6,456 bases of DNA, taken from positions 1 to 6,456 of the forward strand of contig QEXZ01000088.1 of assembly GCA_003160755.1 (NCBI GenBank), written 5' to 3'. Every line of letters starts with the position of its first letter. Positions within the stretch are counted from its first letter, which is position 1. Shown here in pieces: positions 1 to 5,950 of this stretch. A program made the translations under genes and the position numbers. Source of the stretch: Methanomicrobiales archaeon (GTDB lineage: Archaea > Halobacteriota > Syntropharchaeia > Alkanophagales > Methanospirareceae). The notes under the pieces are model-generated. The model saw only the letters and a list, made by a program, of their open reading frames with translations. It did not search any database and had not been told where the DNA came from.

Positions 1-994
1 ATCGGAAGTTCGTGACGAAATCACGATGAATGGTAGAACAGACATCAGCAACCGTAGAATCCGTTTTCATGACCAGTGGATTGTTCATATCCGGTGATGC
101 ACCCTGCGGCTTCATATAGATGCGTATGAATCTTAGTTCGTTGTAGACCCTTTCTCTCAGTGCTTCAATGTTTATGCCGACGGCTGCAGAGATCGTCACG
201 GCGCCTGGGAATCGCTCCATGAGTGTCTGAAGCTGCTCAGAATTTACCAGATCTATCTTGTTTAAGACCGTGAGTGCACGGATATATTTGCGGTTTCCAA
301 TAACCACGTCAATAAGGTCATCGAGGGTGATGCGTTCTCGTATGAGAACCTCTGCGTTGTGTATTTTGTATTCTGCTAATACCGCTTTGATCATTCTATC
401 ATCAAGTTCGAGCTCAACGGTGCTGTTTACGGTGATTCCACCTCTGCTTGCTTTATGAATGACAACCACCGGAGGTTTGGTATTAACTCGAATGCCGGCA
501 TCGTATAACTCCTTCGCCAATATATCGTACTGCTGCGGATGAAAGACATCCACGATGATAAGAATGAGGTCCGCGTTTCGCATCACAGATAGTACCACTT
601 TGCCGCGCCCTCGTCCTGCCGCTGCACCTGCGATAAGCCCTGGAAGATCAAGAAATTGCATCCGTGCACCTTTATAAATGAGCGTACCGGGAATCACATC
701 GAGCGTGGTGAAATCATAGTCCGCAACCTCAGCAGCGGTGCCTGTAAGGCAGTTGAGCAGCGTGGATTTTCCGACTGATGGAAACCCTACCATCACGACA
801 GTAGCATCACCCGATTTTTTTACCGCATATCCTTCGCCTTTACCCGCGGATTTTGCGGTTGCACGTTTCTGCAGGTCCTCCTTCAGTCGGGCGAGCTTCG
901 CTTTGAGCCGTCCAATGTGATGCATTGTCGCCTTGTTGTAAGATGTTTTCCTTATTTCGTCCTCGATGTTTTTGATGTCGTCTTCGATGGTCAT
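1..994 (-). CDS. DRG-family (Obg-HflX superfamily) GTP-binding protein, C-terminus cut by window edge
   Basis: This is a cytosolic GTPase of the developmentally regulated GTP-binding protein family; members bind ribosomes and are thought to help translation. My translation gives 331 codons from the ATG at 994 with no stop before base 1. A basic N-terminal helical region (residues 1-60) precedes the G domain. The G1 loop is GFPSVGKS at 70-77, the G2 region DYDFTT at 92-97, G3 DLPG at 116-119, G4 NKID at 245-248 and the G5-like ISA at 268-270. The glycine-rich segment GLIAGAAAGRGRG (119-131) is the DRG/Obg signature. The usual Glu after GLI is Ala here. A TGS domain starts near 288 and runs off the edge. 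Family members are about 365-370 residues, so roughly 35 are missing. No Shine-Dalgarno precedes the start, which suggests a leaderless or weakly led mRNA. The gene is divergent from the oxidoreductase at 1066; no functional link is evident. Confidence 0.95.
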   Translation of the reverse strand, partial: MTIEDDIKNIEDEIRKTSYNKATMHHIGRLKAKLARLKEDLQKRATAKSAGKGEGYAVKKSGDATVVMVGFPSVGKSTLLNCLTGTAAEVADYDFTTLDVIPGTLIYKGARMQFLDLPGLIAGAAAGRGRGKVVLSVMRNADLILIIVDVFHPQQYDILAKELYDAGIRVNTKPPVVVIHKASRGGITVNSTVELELDDRMIKAVLAEYKIHNAEVLIRERITLDDLIDVVIGNRKYIRALTVLNKIDLVNSEQLQTLMERFPGAVTISAAVGINIEALRERVYNELRFIRIYMKPQGASPDMNNPLVMKTDSTVADVCSTIHRDFVTNFR

Positions 995-1065
995 TTTATT
1001 TGATTACTACTCAAAGCTTTTTTATTATTAGAAAAGGAAAGATAATAGGGATAGCAAAATTATAA
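995..1065. promoter_or_regulatory. Divergent promoter region between GTPase and oxidoreductase
   Basis: This 71-base AT-rich gap must carry promoters for both flanking genes. On the minus strand an A/T run (AATAAAAAA, about 1018-1026) is centred about 27 bases from the GTPase ATG, the distance expected for a TATA box and a leaderless transcript. On the plus strand TTTTTATTA (about 1019-1027) could serve the oxidoreductase with a leader of about 18 bases. The two candidates overlap, so they may be one shared element. Neither start has a convincing Shine-Dalgarno. None of the palindromic repeat found in the other junctions is present here. Confidence 0.45.
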
Positions 1066-2169
1066 ATGAAAGTAGTAATCATAGGCTGCGGATTTGGCGG
1101 CGTGGAAGTCGCAGGCGAGCTGCGAAAACGCTCAAAAGAGCTTGATATAACAATGATTGACCGCCGAACGCGACTTGAATACCAGGCGGCGCATCCAGAA
1201 ATACTGAGTGGAAAAGTCACGGCAGAGGAGATATCCGGTGATTTAAACGAATTTGCATCAAGAATAAATGCAAAATTCATAAATGAAGCGGTCGTAAATA
1301 TTGATTTTGAAGCGAAGACGGTGAAGACCAAAGAAGAACGAGAGATAGCATACGATTTTCTCGTTATTTCTATCGGTGCTGAACAGACCTTTTTTGGAAT
1401 ACCGGGAGCAGAAGAGCGTTCATATTCTGTTAATACCTTAAAAGGCGCGATAGAAACGAAAACTGCACTTGACAAACACGATTACTCGAAGAAAACCAGC
1501 ATTGCTGTTATTGGTGCCGGGTTGACCGGAGTAGAAGTTGCCGGTGAACTGGTTGATTACCTCAGGGACAGAGCATCAGCGAAAATATATCTTGTGGAAC
1601 TCATGCCGAGGGTACTGCCCGCTTTTCCTACTGAGAACGTATCAAACTATGCAGAAAAATTCATTTCTGACAGCAGCGTTGAGATATTAACGGATACGGC
1701 AGTACAAGAAGTGAACGAGCACGAGATAACGTTCACAGACGGCACGGAACTCCCTTATGATATTATTATCTGGACGGCAGGGATAAAACCAAACGGTCTC
1801 TTAGAGAAACTTGAACTTCCAAAGGAGAGGGGCTGGCTAAAAGTGGACTCTTATCTTCGTGTGGACGGCATGAAGAGCGTATTTGCAGTTGGGGATACGG
1901 CATACTCCGAAAATGAAGGTGTTCGCTCAGGTCAGAATGTGGAGGAGGCGGAACGACAGGGTAAACTCGCTGCGAAGAATATAATCAGAACGATAGAAGG
2001 GAAAAAGTTGGAGAGATACCGGGCAAAGAACACGATACAGAACCCCAGAGCTTTTATATCGCTCGGTAACGATAAAGCGGTGATGTATTTCGGTGGAATG
2101 ATGTTCAAGGTATTCGCATACCGGGTGAAGAAGTTTGTGGAACGGAGATATATGAAGAGATTCCGGTAA
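1066..2169 (+). CDS. NDH-2-like FAD-dependent NAD(P)H oxidoreductase
   Basis: This is a two-dinucleotide-binding-domain flavoprotein of the pyridine nucleotide-disulfide oxidoreductase superfamily, closest in layout to type II NADH dehydrogenases, which pass electrons from NAD(P)H through FAD to a quinone at the membrane. The 367-residue protein opens with the FAD Rossmann motif GCGFGGVEVAG (7-17). A second Rossmann motif, GAGLTGVEVAGEL (150-162), is for NAD(P)H, followed by an acidic Glu (E178) after the second strand that favours NADH. The FAD-closing motif FAVGDTA is at 273-279. There is no CxxxxC redox disulfide after the first motif, so it is not a thiol reductase. It is shorter than typical NDH-2 (400 or more residues) and ends in a basic tail (KKFVERRYMKRFR) that might sit on the membrane surface. 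The NDH-2 quinone-site AQxxxQ motif is only partly kept (NVEEAERQ, 291-298). It converges on the UbiA gene at 2369. The electron acceptor is unknown. Confidence 0.85.
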   Translation: MKVVIIGCGFGGVEVAGELRKRSKELDITMIDRRTRLEYQAAHPEILSGKVTAEEISGDLNEFASRINAKFINEAVVNIDFEAKTVKTKEEREIAYDFLVISIGAEQTFFGIPGAEERSYSVNTLKGAIETKTALDKHDYSKKTSIAVIGAGLTGVEVAGELVDYLRDRASAKIYLVELMPRVLPAFPTENVSNYAEKFISDSSVEILTDTAVQEVNEHEITFTDGTELPYDIIIWTAGIKPNGLLEKLELPKERGWLKVDSYLRVDGMKSVFAVGDTAYSENEGVRSGQNVEEAERQGKLAAKNIIRTIEGKKLERYRAKNTIQNPRAFISLGNDKAVMYFGGMMFKVFAYRVKKFVERRYMKRFR

Positions 2170-2176
2170 AGGTAAA

Positions 2177-2359
2177 AACCACGAGATTTCACAAGATAGA
2201 CACGAGAAAATATAGTCATTCCAGTAATAAATTGCAAATATTGAACCACGAGATTAACCCCCAGAAACAGAGGTTAATTTGGGATGAAATCATAGATGAA
2301 GCACTGAAAACCGATTGTTATTATTGCTATCTCGTGAAAATCTGTGTAATCTTGTGGTT
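2177..2359. repeat. Intergenic palindromic repeat, copy 1 (convergent junction)
   Basis: The gap between the two convergent genes is filled by a compound inverted repeat. AACCACGAGATT occurs at 2177-2188 and again at 2244-2255. The opposing arm ends in AATCTTGTGGTT at 2348-2359. Reverse-complemented, the right arm (about 2330-2359) matches the outer left arm (2177-2206) at roughly 24 of 30 positions with one gap. Between the two left copies lies a 28-bp block (2211-2238) repeated at 4794-4821. A small hairpin, ATTAACC (2253-2259) with GGTTAAT (2272-2278) and a 12-base loop, is nested inside. Transcribed from either side it would fold, so it may end both convergent transcripts. It appears non-coding. 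Confidence 0.8.
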
Positions 2360-2368
2360 ATAAAAGAG

Positions 2369-3334
2369 CTAAGCAGATAACACAATCTTAAGAACAAAAA
2401 TCCCGGTAAGCGCAACGGGAATTAGTATCATACCAGTGAATGCGTTTTTAGTTATGGCGCTGAGTCCTTCTGCGGTTTTCCATTCGCCTCTCTGCACCGC
2501 GATTAGGCTCTTTGCAGTGAAGAATACCGGAATGGCTAACAATCCGAACCCAATGTAGGGAACGTCTAAGAACAGAATAGGGATGAATGCAAGCCAGGAA
2601 CATACAGTCAACGGTAAATAAAGACGGACGGTCGTGACCTTACCCAGCCGAATTGCCAGATTCCTGCGGTCTATCGAGAGGTCGCAGTCGAAATCGGGGA
2701 TTTCCCTCGTCAATTTCAGCTTGAATGCGTCTATTATCAGCGGTAGAGCAACGATAGTTGGTAGCCAGCTCAAGAGATGCGATTGCAAGTAGTAACCACT
2801 GAATACCGTCAGCCATCCCACTCCTGCGGTCAGAGCTATTTCTCCCAGACCGTGGTAAGAGAATCGCAGTCCTCTTGAATACGAGTATGGAATGAATATG
2901 CCAAGTAGGCCCAGCAGCAACGTCAAACCGCCGGTATTGAAATAAAAATGCAGCAGCACGCCGAGAGGAAAAGCAGCCAATGCACACAGGTAGGCACCGG
3001 TAACTGCCTGGTTTACCGATATGCGCCCCTTCACGAGCGCATCGAACCGCCCGCTTACCGCAGTAGAATGAAGCGTGCTTGTTCCCGCTACATAGCCAAA
3101 ATCAATCCCTTTCTGCTTTAAATCCGCATACACACTGCACGCATTGAGCACGAAACAGAAACCGGTCAGTAGAAATACCGCAAGCAGCGAGATTGCGAAC
3201 ACCACGCCATCAAAGGCGTATCCATCAGCCCAGGCTAAAACCGTCCCCAGGAGAAAAGGAATCAACGTGGTTGTGAACTTGGGCAATCCGGAAAGCTCCA
3301 CCCAACCCGATAACATGTCCTTATTAAGGTTCAT
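2369..3334 (-). CDS. UbiA-superfamily membrane protein with degenerate first Asp-rich motif
   Basis: This 321-residue polytopic membrane protein has the size and 8-9 hydrophobic segments of the UbiA superfamily (PF01040), which transfers a prenyl chain from its diphosphate to an aromatic or other acceptor. It aligns along its length with the protein at 4983-5933; in the block covering residues 122-232 I count about 50 identities in 111. The second Asp-rich motif is intact: PDFDCD at 213-218, followed by IDRRNLAIRLG. The first motif, normally NDxxDxxxD, reads NACSVYADL at 64-72, so only Asn64 and a shifted Asp71 remain. The usual YTxPP before the conserved SYxGxGE is YSRGL (152-156). Catalysis as a prenyltransferase is therefore doubtful; a pseudoenzyme, a partner subunit or a changed activity are alternatives. 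The reading frame is otherwise open with no frameshift. The start at 3334 follows a TATA-like box; Met7 (3316) is a possible alternative. It diverges from the MFS gene. Confidence 0.85.
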   Translation of the reverse strand: MNLNKDMLSGWVELSGLPKFTTTLIPFLLGTVLAWADGYAFDGVVFAISLLAVFLLTGFCFVLNACSVYADLKQKGIDFGYVAGTSTLHSTAVSGRFDALVKGRISVNQAVTGAYLCALAAFPLGVLLHFYFNTGGLTLLLGLLGIFIPYSYSRGLRFSYHGLGEIALTAGVGWLTVFSGYYLQSHLLSWLPTIVALPLIIDAFKLKLTREIPDFDCDLSIDRRNLAIRLGKVTTVRLYLPLTVCSWLAFIPILFLDVPYIGFGLLAIPVFFTAKSLIAVQRGEWKTAEGLSAITKNAFTGMILIPVALTGIFVLKIVLSA

Positions 3335-3367
3335 TTTTGCTTTTTGTATATCAGCTATGACTTCTTT

Positions 3368-3375
3368 CTATTTAA
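3368..3375 (-). promoter_or_regulatory. TATA-like box for the minus-strand UbiA gene
   Basis: Read on the minus strand, TTAAATAG lies about 38 bases upstream of the ATG at 3334. With the usual archaeal spacing of about 25 bases it predicts transcription starting near 3346 and a leader of about 12 bases. Its upstream side, where a BRE would sit, is the outer end of the palindrome at 3375-3455. No Shine-Dalgarno is visible. Confidence 0.4.
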
Positions 3376-3455
3376 GACACAGATTTACACGGATTTACGC
3401 AGATATATTTTAGTTTAACCGTGTTGATACTTATCATCTGCGTTAATCTGTGTCT
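3375..3455. repeat. Intergenic palindromic repeat, copy 2 (divergent promoter junction)
   Basis: The left arm (3375-3404) starts AGACACAGATT and ends TACGCAGAT. The right arm ATCTGCGTTAATCTGTGTCT (3436-3455) is its reverse complement except for one mismatch and an extra 10-base unit, TACACGGATT, inside the left arm. The loop is about 31 bases. The arms are related to those of the copies at 2177 and 4821 but carry ACACAGATT rather than CCACGAGATT ends, and the TATAGTCATTCC flank is missing. It lies upstream of both predicted divergent promoters, so it would normally not be transcribed and may act as DNA. Confidence 0.8.
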
Positions 3456-3464
3456 ATAATTTAT
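3454..3464 (+). promoter_or_regulatory. TATA-like sequence for the MFS gene
   Basis: CTATAATTTAT directly follows the right arm of the palindrome. At usual archaeal spacing, transcription would start near 3485 and give a leader of about 30 bases before the ATG at 3516. A second AT-rich candidate, ATAAATATC at 3479-3487, would predict a leader of only a few bases. I cannot choose between them. Confidence 0.35.
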
Positions 3465-3515
3465 TTTTCATGCAGATAATAAATATCAAACAAATTAATT
3501 CCGTGAGTATATAAA

Positions 3516-4748
3516 ATGAAAGAAACAGAAAAGAACGTGCAGCTTGTGCCTGCACTTATCCCCTTTATTGTGTTGCATGGTTTGATGCACATCTTAGCTA
3601 CGACACTCCCCGCATTGTCTCCGTTGGTAAAGGCGGAGTTTCTATTGAGTAACACGATGATAGGTGCGCTATCTTTTGCATTCGCAGCGGCTATCGGGTT
3701 GGGGAGCATACTTTCTGGTCTGCTATCAGACAGATATGATGGAATGATGCTGATAAGTCTGGGTTTCTTCTCCACAGCCATTTTATCTGGTCTTCTATTC
3801 CTTTCACACGATTTTCTCCCGCTTACCCTCATTTTTATTGTTATGGGTTTCGGGCTCAGTTTCTATCATCCCTCTGCTTTATCCCATATAGCAAATTCCT
3901 TTAAGATCAAGCGAGGGAGAGCGTTTGGAGTGCATGAAACCGGGGCGAGCATAGGGATTGCTGTAACTCCGTTAATAGCAGCGTTTATCTGTTTTTACGC
4001 TGAGTGGCGTTTCGTTTACATATTCTGGGCATTTCCAACTATCTTTTTCGCTTTTTTACTCTTCAAGAGGATGAAAGAAGGAAAAGGGGGATGGGGAGTG
4101 GGGAGAATGAAGCGAAGGTTTCTCTCCGATGCCCGTGCTAATGTTAATGCTAATGGCAATGGCAATGACGTGAAATTAAAAGATTTTCTCCGGCAAATTA
4201 TAAGCACCGGTTCGATACGGAGGATATACATAATAGAAGGGCTATTTGGCTTTGTTTTCGGTGGTTCATTGACTTTCATACCCATCTTCCTTAACGAAGC
4301 AAAAGGGCTGAGTCCCACGCTTGCAGTGATGCTAACCTGTGTGTTTACCGCAGGAGGAGCGATAGGCAAATTTGTTGGTGGGCATTTTTCTGACCTCGTC
4401 GGTGAACGAAAGGTAATGGCTTATGGCTTTTTCCTTGTTGCGCCTTTATTTTTCGTTGTTCCTTTCCTCCCTCTATTGTGGGCTATTATGGCGTTAGCAC
4501 TTGCAGGACTGATTTTTCCAACCGTTCTTCCTGCGATAATAGCCACGATAAGCAGAGAAGTCCCGCCGTCAAGAACAGGAATAGCGTTTGGGCTGTTAAT
4601 GTTCGCCGGGTTTGGTTTCGGGTCTACATCACGTATAATACTTGGCTTGGTAAGCGACAGTTTTGGTATTTCCGCGGTGTTCTACCCGATAGTGGCTGCT
4701 GTTTTGATTGGTGGGGTATTGAACGTTTGCATGTCAGGGAGGGAATAA
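3516..4748 (+). CDS. MFS transporter, fosmidomycin-resistance (Fsr)-like
   Basis: This 410-residue, 12-helix major facilitator superfamily carrier in the cytoplasmic membrane is probably an exporter of a small molecule. The loop 2-3 signature appears as GLLSDRYDG (68-76), and its counterpart in the second half is GGHFSDLVGERK (288-299). The segment GFGLSFYHPSALSHIA (111-126), with its YHP, and RGRAFGVHETGASIG (133-147) resemble the Fsr/YfmO-type branch, hence the family call; the substrate cannot be read from sequence. The central cytosolic loop (about 185-225) is basic and holds a low-complexity run ANVNANGNGN (208-217) encoded by five GNNAAT hexamers. Length is normal and the frame is intact. 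The gene diverges from the degenerate UbiA gene and is followed by the second UbiA, so it might move a precursor or product of that pathway, but this is context inference only. No Shine-Dalgarno is clear; GTGAG at 3503-3507 is a weak candidate. Confidence 0.88.
   Translation: MKETEKNVQLVPALIPFIVLHGLMHILATTLPALSPLVKAEFLLSNTMIGALSFAFAAAIGLGSILSGLLSDRYDGMMLISLGFFSTAILSGLLFLSHDFLPLTLIFIVMGFGLSFYHPSALSHIANSFKIKRGRAFGVHETGASIGIAVTPLIAAFICFYAEWRFVYIFWAFPTIFFAFLLFKRMKEGKGGWGVGRMKRRFLSDARANVNANGNGNDVKLKDFLRQIISTGSIRRIYIIEGLFGFVFGGSLTFIPIFLNEAKGLSPTLAVMLTCVFTAGGAIGKFVGGHFSDLVGERKVMAYGFFLVAPLFFVVPFLPLLWAIMALALAGLIFPTVLPAIIATISREVPPSRTGIAFGLLMFAGFGFGSTSRIILGLVSDSFGISAVFYPIVAAVLIGGVLNVCMSGRE
4137..4166 (+). 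repeat. In-frame hexanucleotide microsatellite in the MFS gene
   Basis: Five consecutive hexamers GCTAAT, GTTAAT, GCTAAT, GGCAAT, GGCAAT encode alternating small residues and Asn in the loop between helices 6 and 7. Because the unit is a multiple of three, gain or loss of copies would change loop length without a frameshift. Confidence 0.8.
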
Positions 4749-4755
4749 GAACAGG

Positions 4756-4769
4756 ATGCAAGATGCAAG
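4756..4769 (+). repeat. Tandem 7-mer downstream of the MFS gene
   Basis: ATGCAAG is repeated twice in tandem, 8 bases after the MFS stop codon. It is short and may be chance; no function is assigned. Confidence 0.5.
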
Positions 4770-4793
4770 ATATAGGAACATAGAAAAGGATAT

Positions 4794-4930
4794 TATAGTC
4801 ATTCCGATAATACATTGCAAAACCACGAGATTTCACGAGATTAACACAAGACCAGAAATCAGAAAGAGGAGAAACAATTTAGACTTCTTGATATGTCCTT
4901 TCTTGTGAAAATCTGTGTAATCTAGTGGTT
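4794..4930. repeat. Intergenic palindromic repeat, copy 3, with shared flank
   Basis: The 28-bp block at 4794-4821 matches 2211-2238 at 25 of 28 positions. It leads into the left arm (4821-4851: AACCACGAGATT, then TCACGAGATT, then AACACAAGA), which pairs with the right arm at 4901-4930 (ending AATCTAGTGGTT) at about 26 of 31 positions with one gap. The right end (4901-4931) also matches 2330-2360 at 29 of 31 positions, so copies 1 and 3 are members of one repeat family. The loop of about 49 bases is not conserved between copies. In the MFS mRNA it would form a long 3' hairpin and could act as a terminator or stabiliser. No open reading frame of note lies in 4749-4943. Confidence 0.82.
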
Positions 4931-4948
4931 AATAATTTTTGAAATGAC

Positions 4949-4960
4949 ATTATTTATATG
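4949..4960 (+). promoter_or_regulatory. TATA box for the UbiA-radical SAM operon
   Basis: ATTATTTATATG holds a good archaeal TATA-type core, TTTATATG (4953-4960), centred about 26 bases upstream of the ATG at 4983. That is the spacing expected if the transcript starts at or next to that ATG, so the mRNA would be leaderless. The box lies inside the reading frame if translation began at 4944, which argues against the earlier start. Confidence 0.6.
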
Positions 4961-4982
4961 TTTGCACAAACTATCGCAAGAT

Positions 4983-5933
4983 ATGGGCAATAAATTGATT
5001 GCTTGGATAAAGATTCAAGAACTGTATAAGCATCCGACGATATTCTTCCCCTTCTTACTCGGGACCGCCATCGCATGGTCGGGATCAGGAGCAGGGGCAA
5101 TAGATTGGCGTGTATTTGCTGTTTCAATTGTTATAACCTATTTTATGACGAATGGAACGTTCATGTCGAACGAGTATTTCGACTACGAAACCGACAAGCT
5201 AAACAGGGAACGCATTGGCGGAAGCGAGAGCGTCAGTGTTACAACAACCGGGGGCACGAGAGTATTAGTAGAGGGGCTTTTACCAAGAAAGCAAGTTCTA
5301 ATTGCATCTATACTCTTCTTTGTCGCTACAATTCCTCTTGGCGTACTATTACAGTTCCACCTTAATACAGGCGTATTAACACTTCCTTTCGTCATACTCG
5401 GGATTCTTAGCGGCTGGTTCTATACAGCACCGCCGATAAAAGCATCTTATCGCGGCTTTGGCGAGGTACTTATGGGTATCGGGTTTACTATTCCCATATT
5501 TGCAGGTTATTATGTTCAGCAAGGATTTAGCTGGCTTCCTCTTATCGTTGCGCTCCCATGGATGGCAGATGTGCCGGCACTGAAGATAATTCGTGAATTT
5601 CCCGATTATGATGCGGATGTAGCAGTGAACAGGAGAAATCTTGTAGTCCACTTTGGACGAGAGGCGATGGCACCTGTTTATATTTTACTGACAGTGTGCA
5701 GCTTAATCCTGTTTGTTCCCGTCATATTTATAATTAACGGACTGGAAGTTCTGCTGCTTCTGTTACCCGCTTTCTTCTTGCTACGGAGTTTAATCCCGAT
5801 GACCAAGGGTAAATGGAGGCACAAGGACGAGTTGGAAGATATATGCAAGAATGGCTTCATAGGAATGCTCTTTATACTTCTGGCACCTATAGGCATATTC
5901 CTTCTCCAGGGATTTGTTGTCTCGCTGGGATGA
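4983..5933 (+). CDS. UbiA-superfamily prenyltransferase, motifs intact (MenA-like)
   Basis: This integral membrane prenyltransferase is expected to join a polyprenyl diphosphate to an acceptor in the biosynthesis of a quinone-like, phenazine-like or other prenylated lipid. The longest frame opens at 4944 (329 residues), but the in-frame ATG at 4983 (316 residues) is preferred: it fits the TATA box at 4953 and matches the N-terminal length of the paralog at 2369-3334. Numbering from 4944, the first Asp-rich motif is NEYFDYETD (76-84), the second is PDYDAD (220-225) followed by NRRNLVVHFG, and YTAPP (160-164) precedes SYRGFGE. NEYFDYETD resembles MenA-type enzymes more than DGGGP synthases or heme O synthases, but acceptor specificity is not certain. 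About 8-9 hydrophobic segments are present. Both Mg-diphosphate sites are complete, unlike in the paralog. The radical SAM gene follows after 17 bases, so the two are probably co-transcribed. Confidence 0.88.
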   Translation: MGNKLIAWIKIQELYKHPTIFFPFLLGTAIAWSGSGAGAIDWRVFAVSIVITYFMTNGTFMSNEYFDYETDKLNRERIGGSESVSVTTTGGTRVLVEGLLPRKQVLIASILFFVATIPLGVLLQFHLNTGVLTLPFVILGILSGWFYTAPPIKASYRGFGEVLMGIGFTIPIFAGYYVQQGFSWLPLIVALPWMADVPALKIIREFPDYDADVAVNRRNLVVHFGREAMAPVYILLTVCSLILFVPVIFIINGLEVLLLLLPAFFLLRSLIPMTKGKWRHKDELEDICKNGFIGMLFILLAPIGIFLLQGFVVSLG

Positions 5934-5938
5934 GGTAA

Positions 5939-5943
5939 GGGAG
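5939..5943 (+). promoter_or_regulatory. Shine-Dalgarno site of the radical SAM gene
   Basis: GGGAG ends 7 bases before the ATG at 5951 and, with the nearby TGAGGT at 5931-5936, complements the 3' end of 16S rRNA. It supports the chosen start. It contrasts with the upstream genes, which show no such site, as expected when first genes are leaderless and internal operon genes use ribosome binding sites. Confidence 0.6.
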
Positions 5944-5950
5944 AAGATAA

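Noticed and set aside
1011..1475. 154-codon open frame on the minus strand
   Set aside because: It is antisense to the oxidoreductase, whose Rossmann motif lies in the same bases; the product is low-complexity Ser/Ile-rich with no recognisable domain.
2640..2987. 115-codon open frame on the minus strand
   Set aside because: It overlaps the UbiA-superfamily gene in another frame; the product has no family resemblance and the overlapped gene has clear motifs and membrane segments.
2369..3334. Calling the minus-strand UbiA gene a pseudogene
   Set aside because: The frame is fully open over 321 residues, most conserved blocks are retained and a promoter-like box is present; loss of one motif alone does not show decay.
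4478..4836. Small open frames across the MFS gene end and its downstream gap
   Set aside because: They are out-of-frame shadows of the MFS C-terminal coding region running into repeat DNA, with no start signals or domain features.
2177..4930. Possible CRISPR array from the repeated CACGAGATT-type sequences
   Set aside because: Units are imperfect, arranged as inverted arms, lie in separate junctions with whole genes between them, and show no regular unique spacers.
4944..4982. N-terminal 13-residue extension of the second UbiA
   Set aside because: It contains the likely TATA box and is absent from the paralog; kept only as an alternative start.
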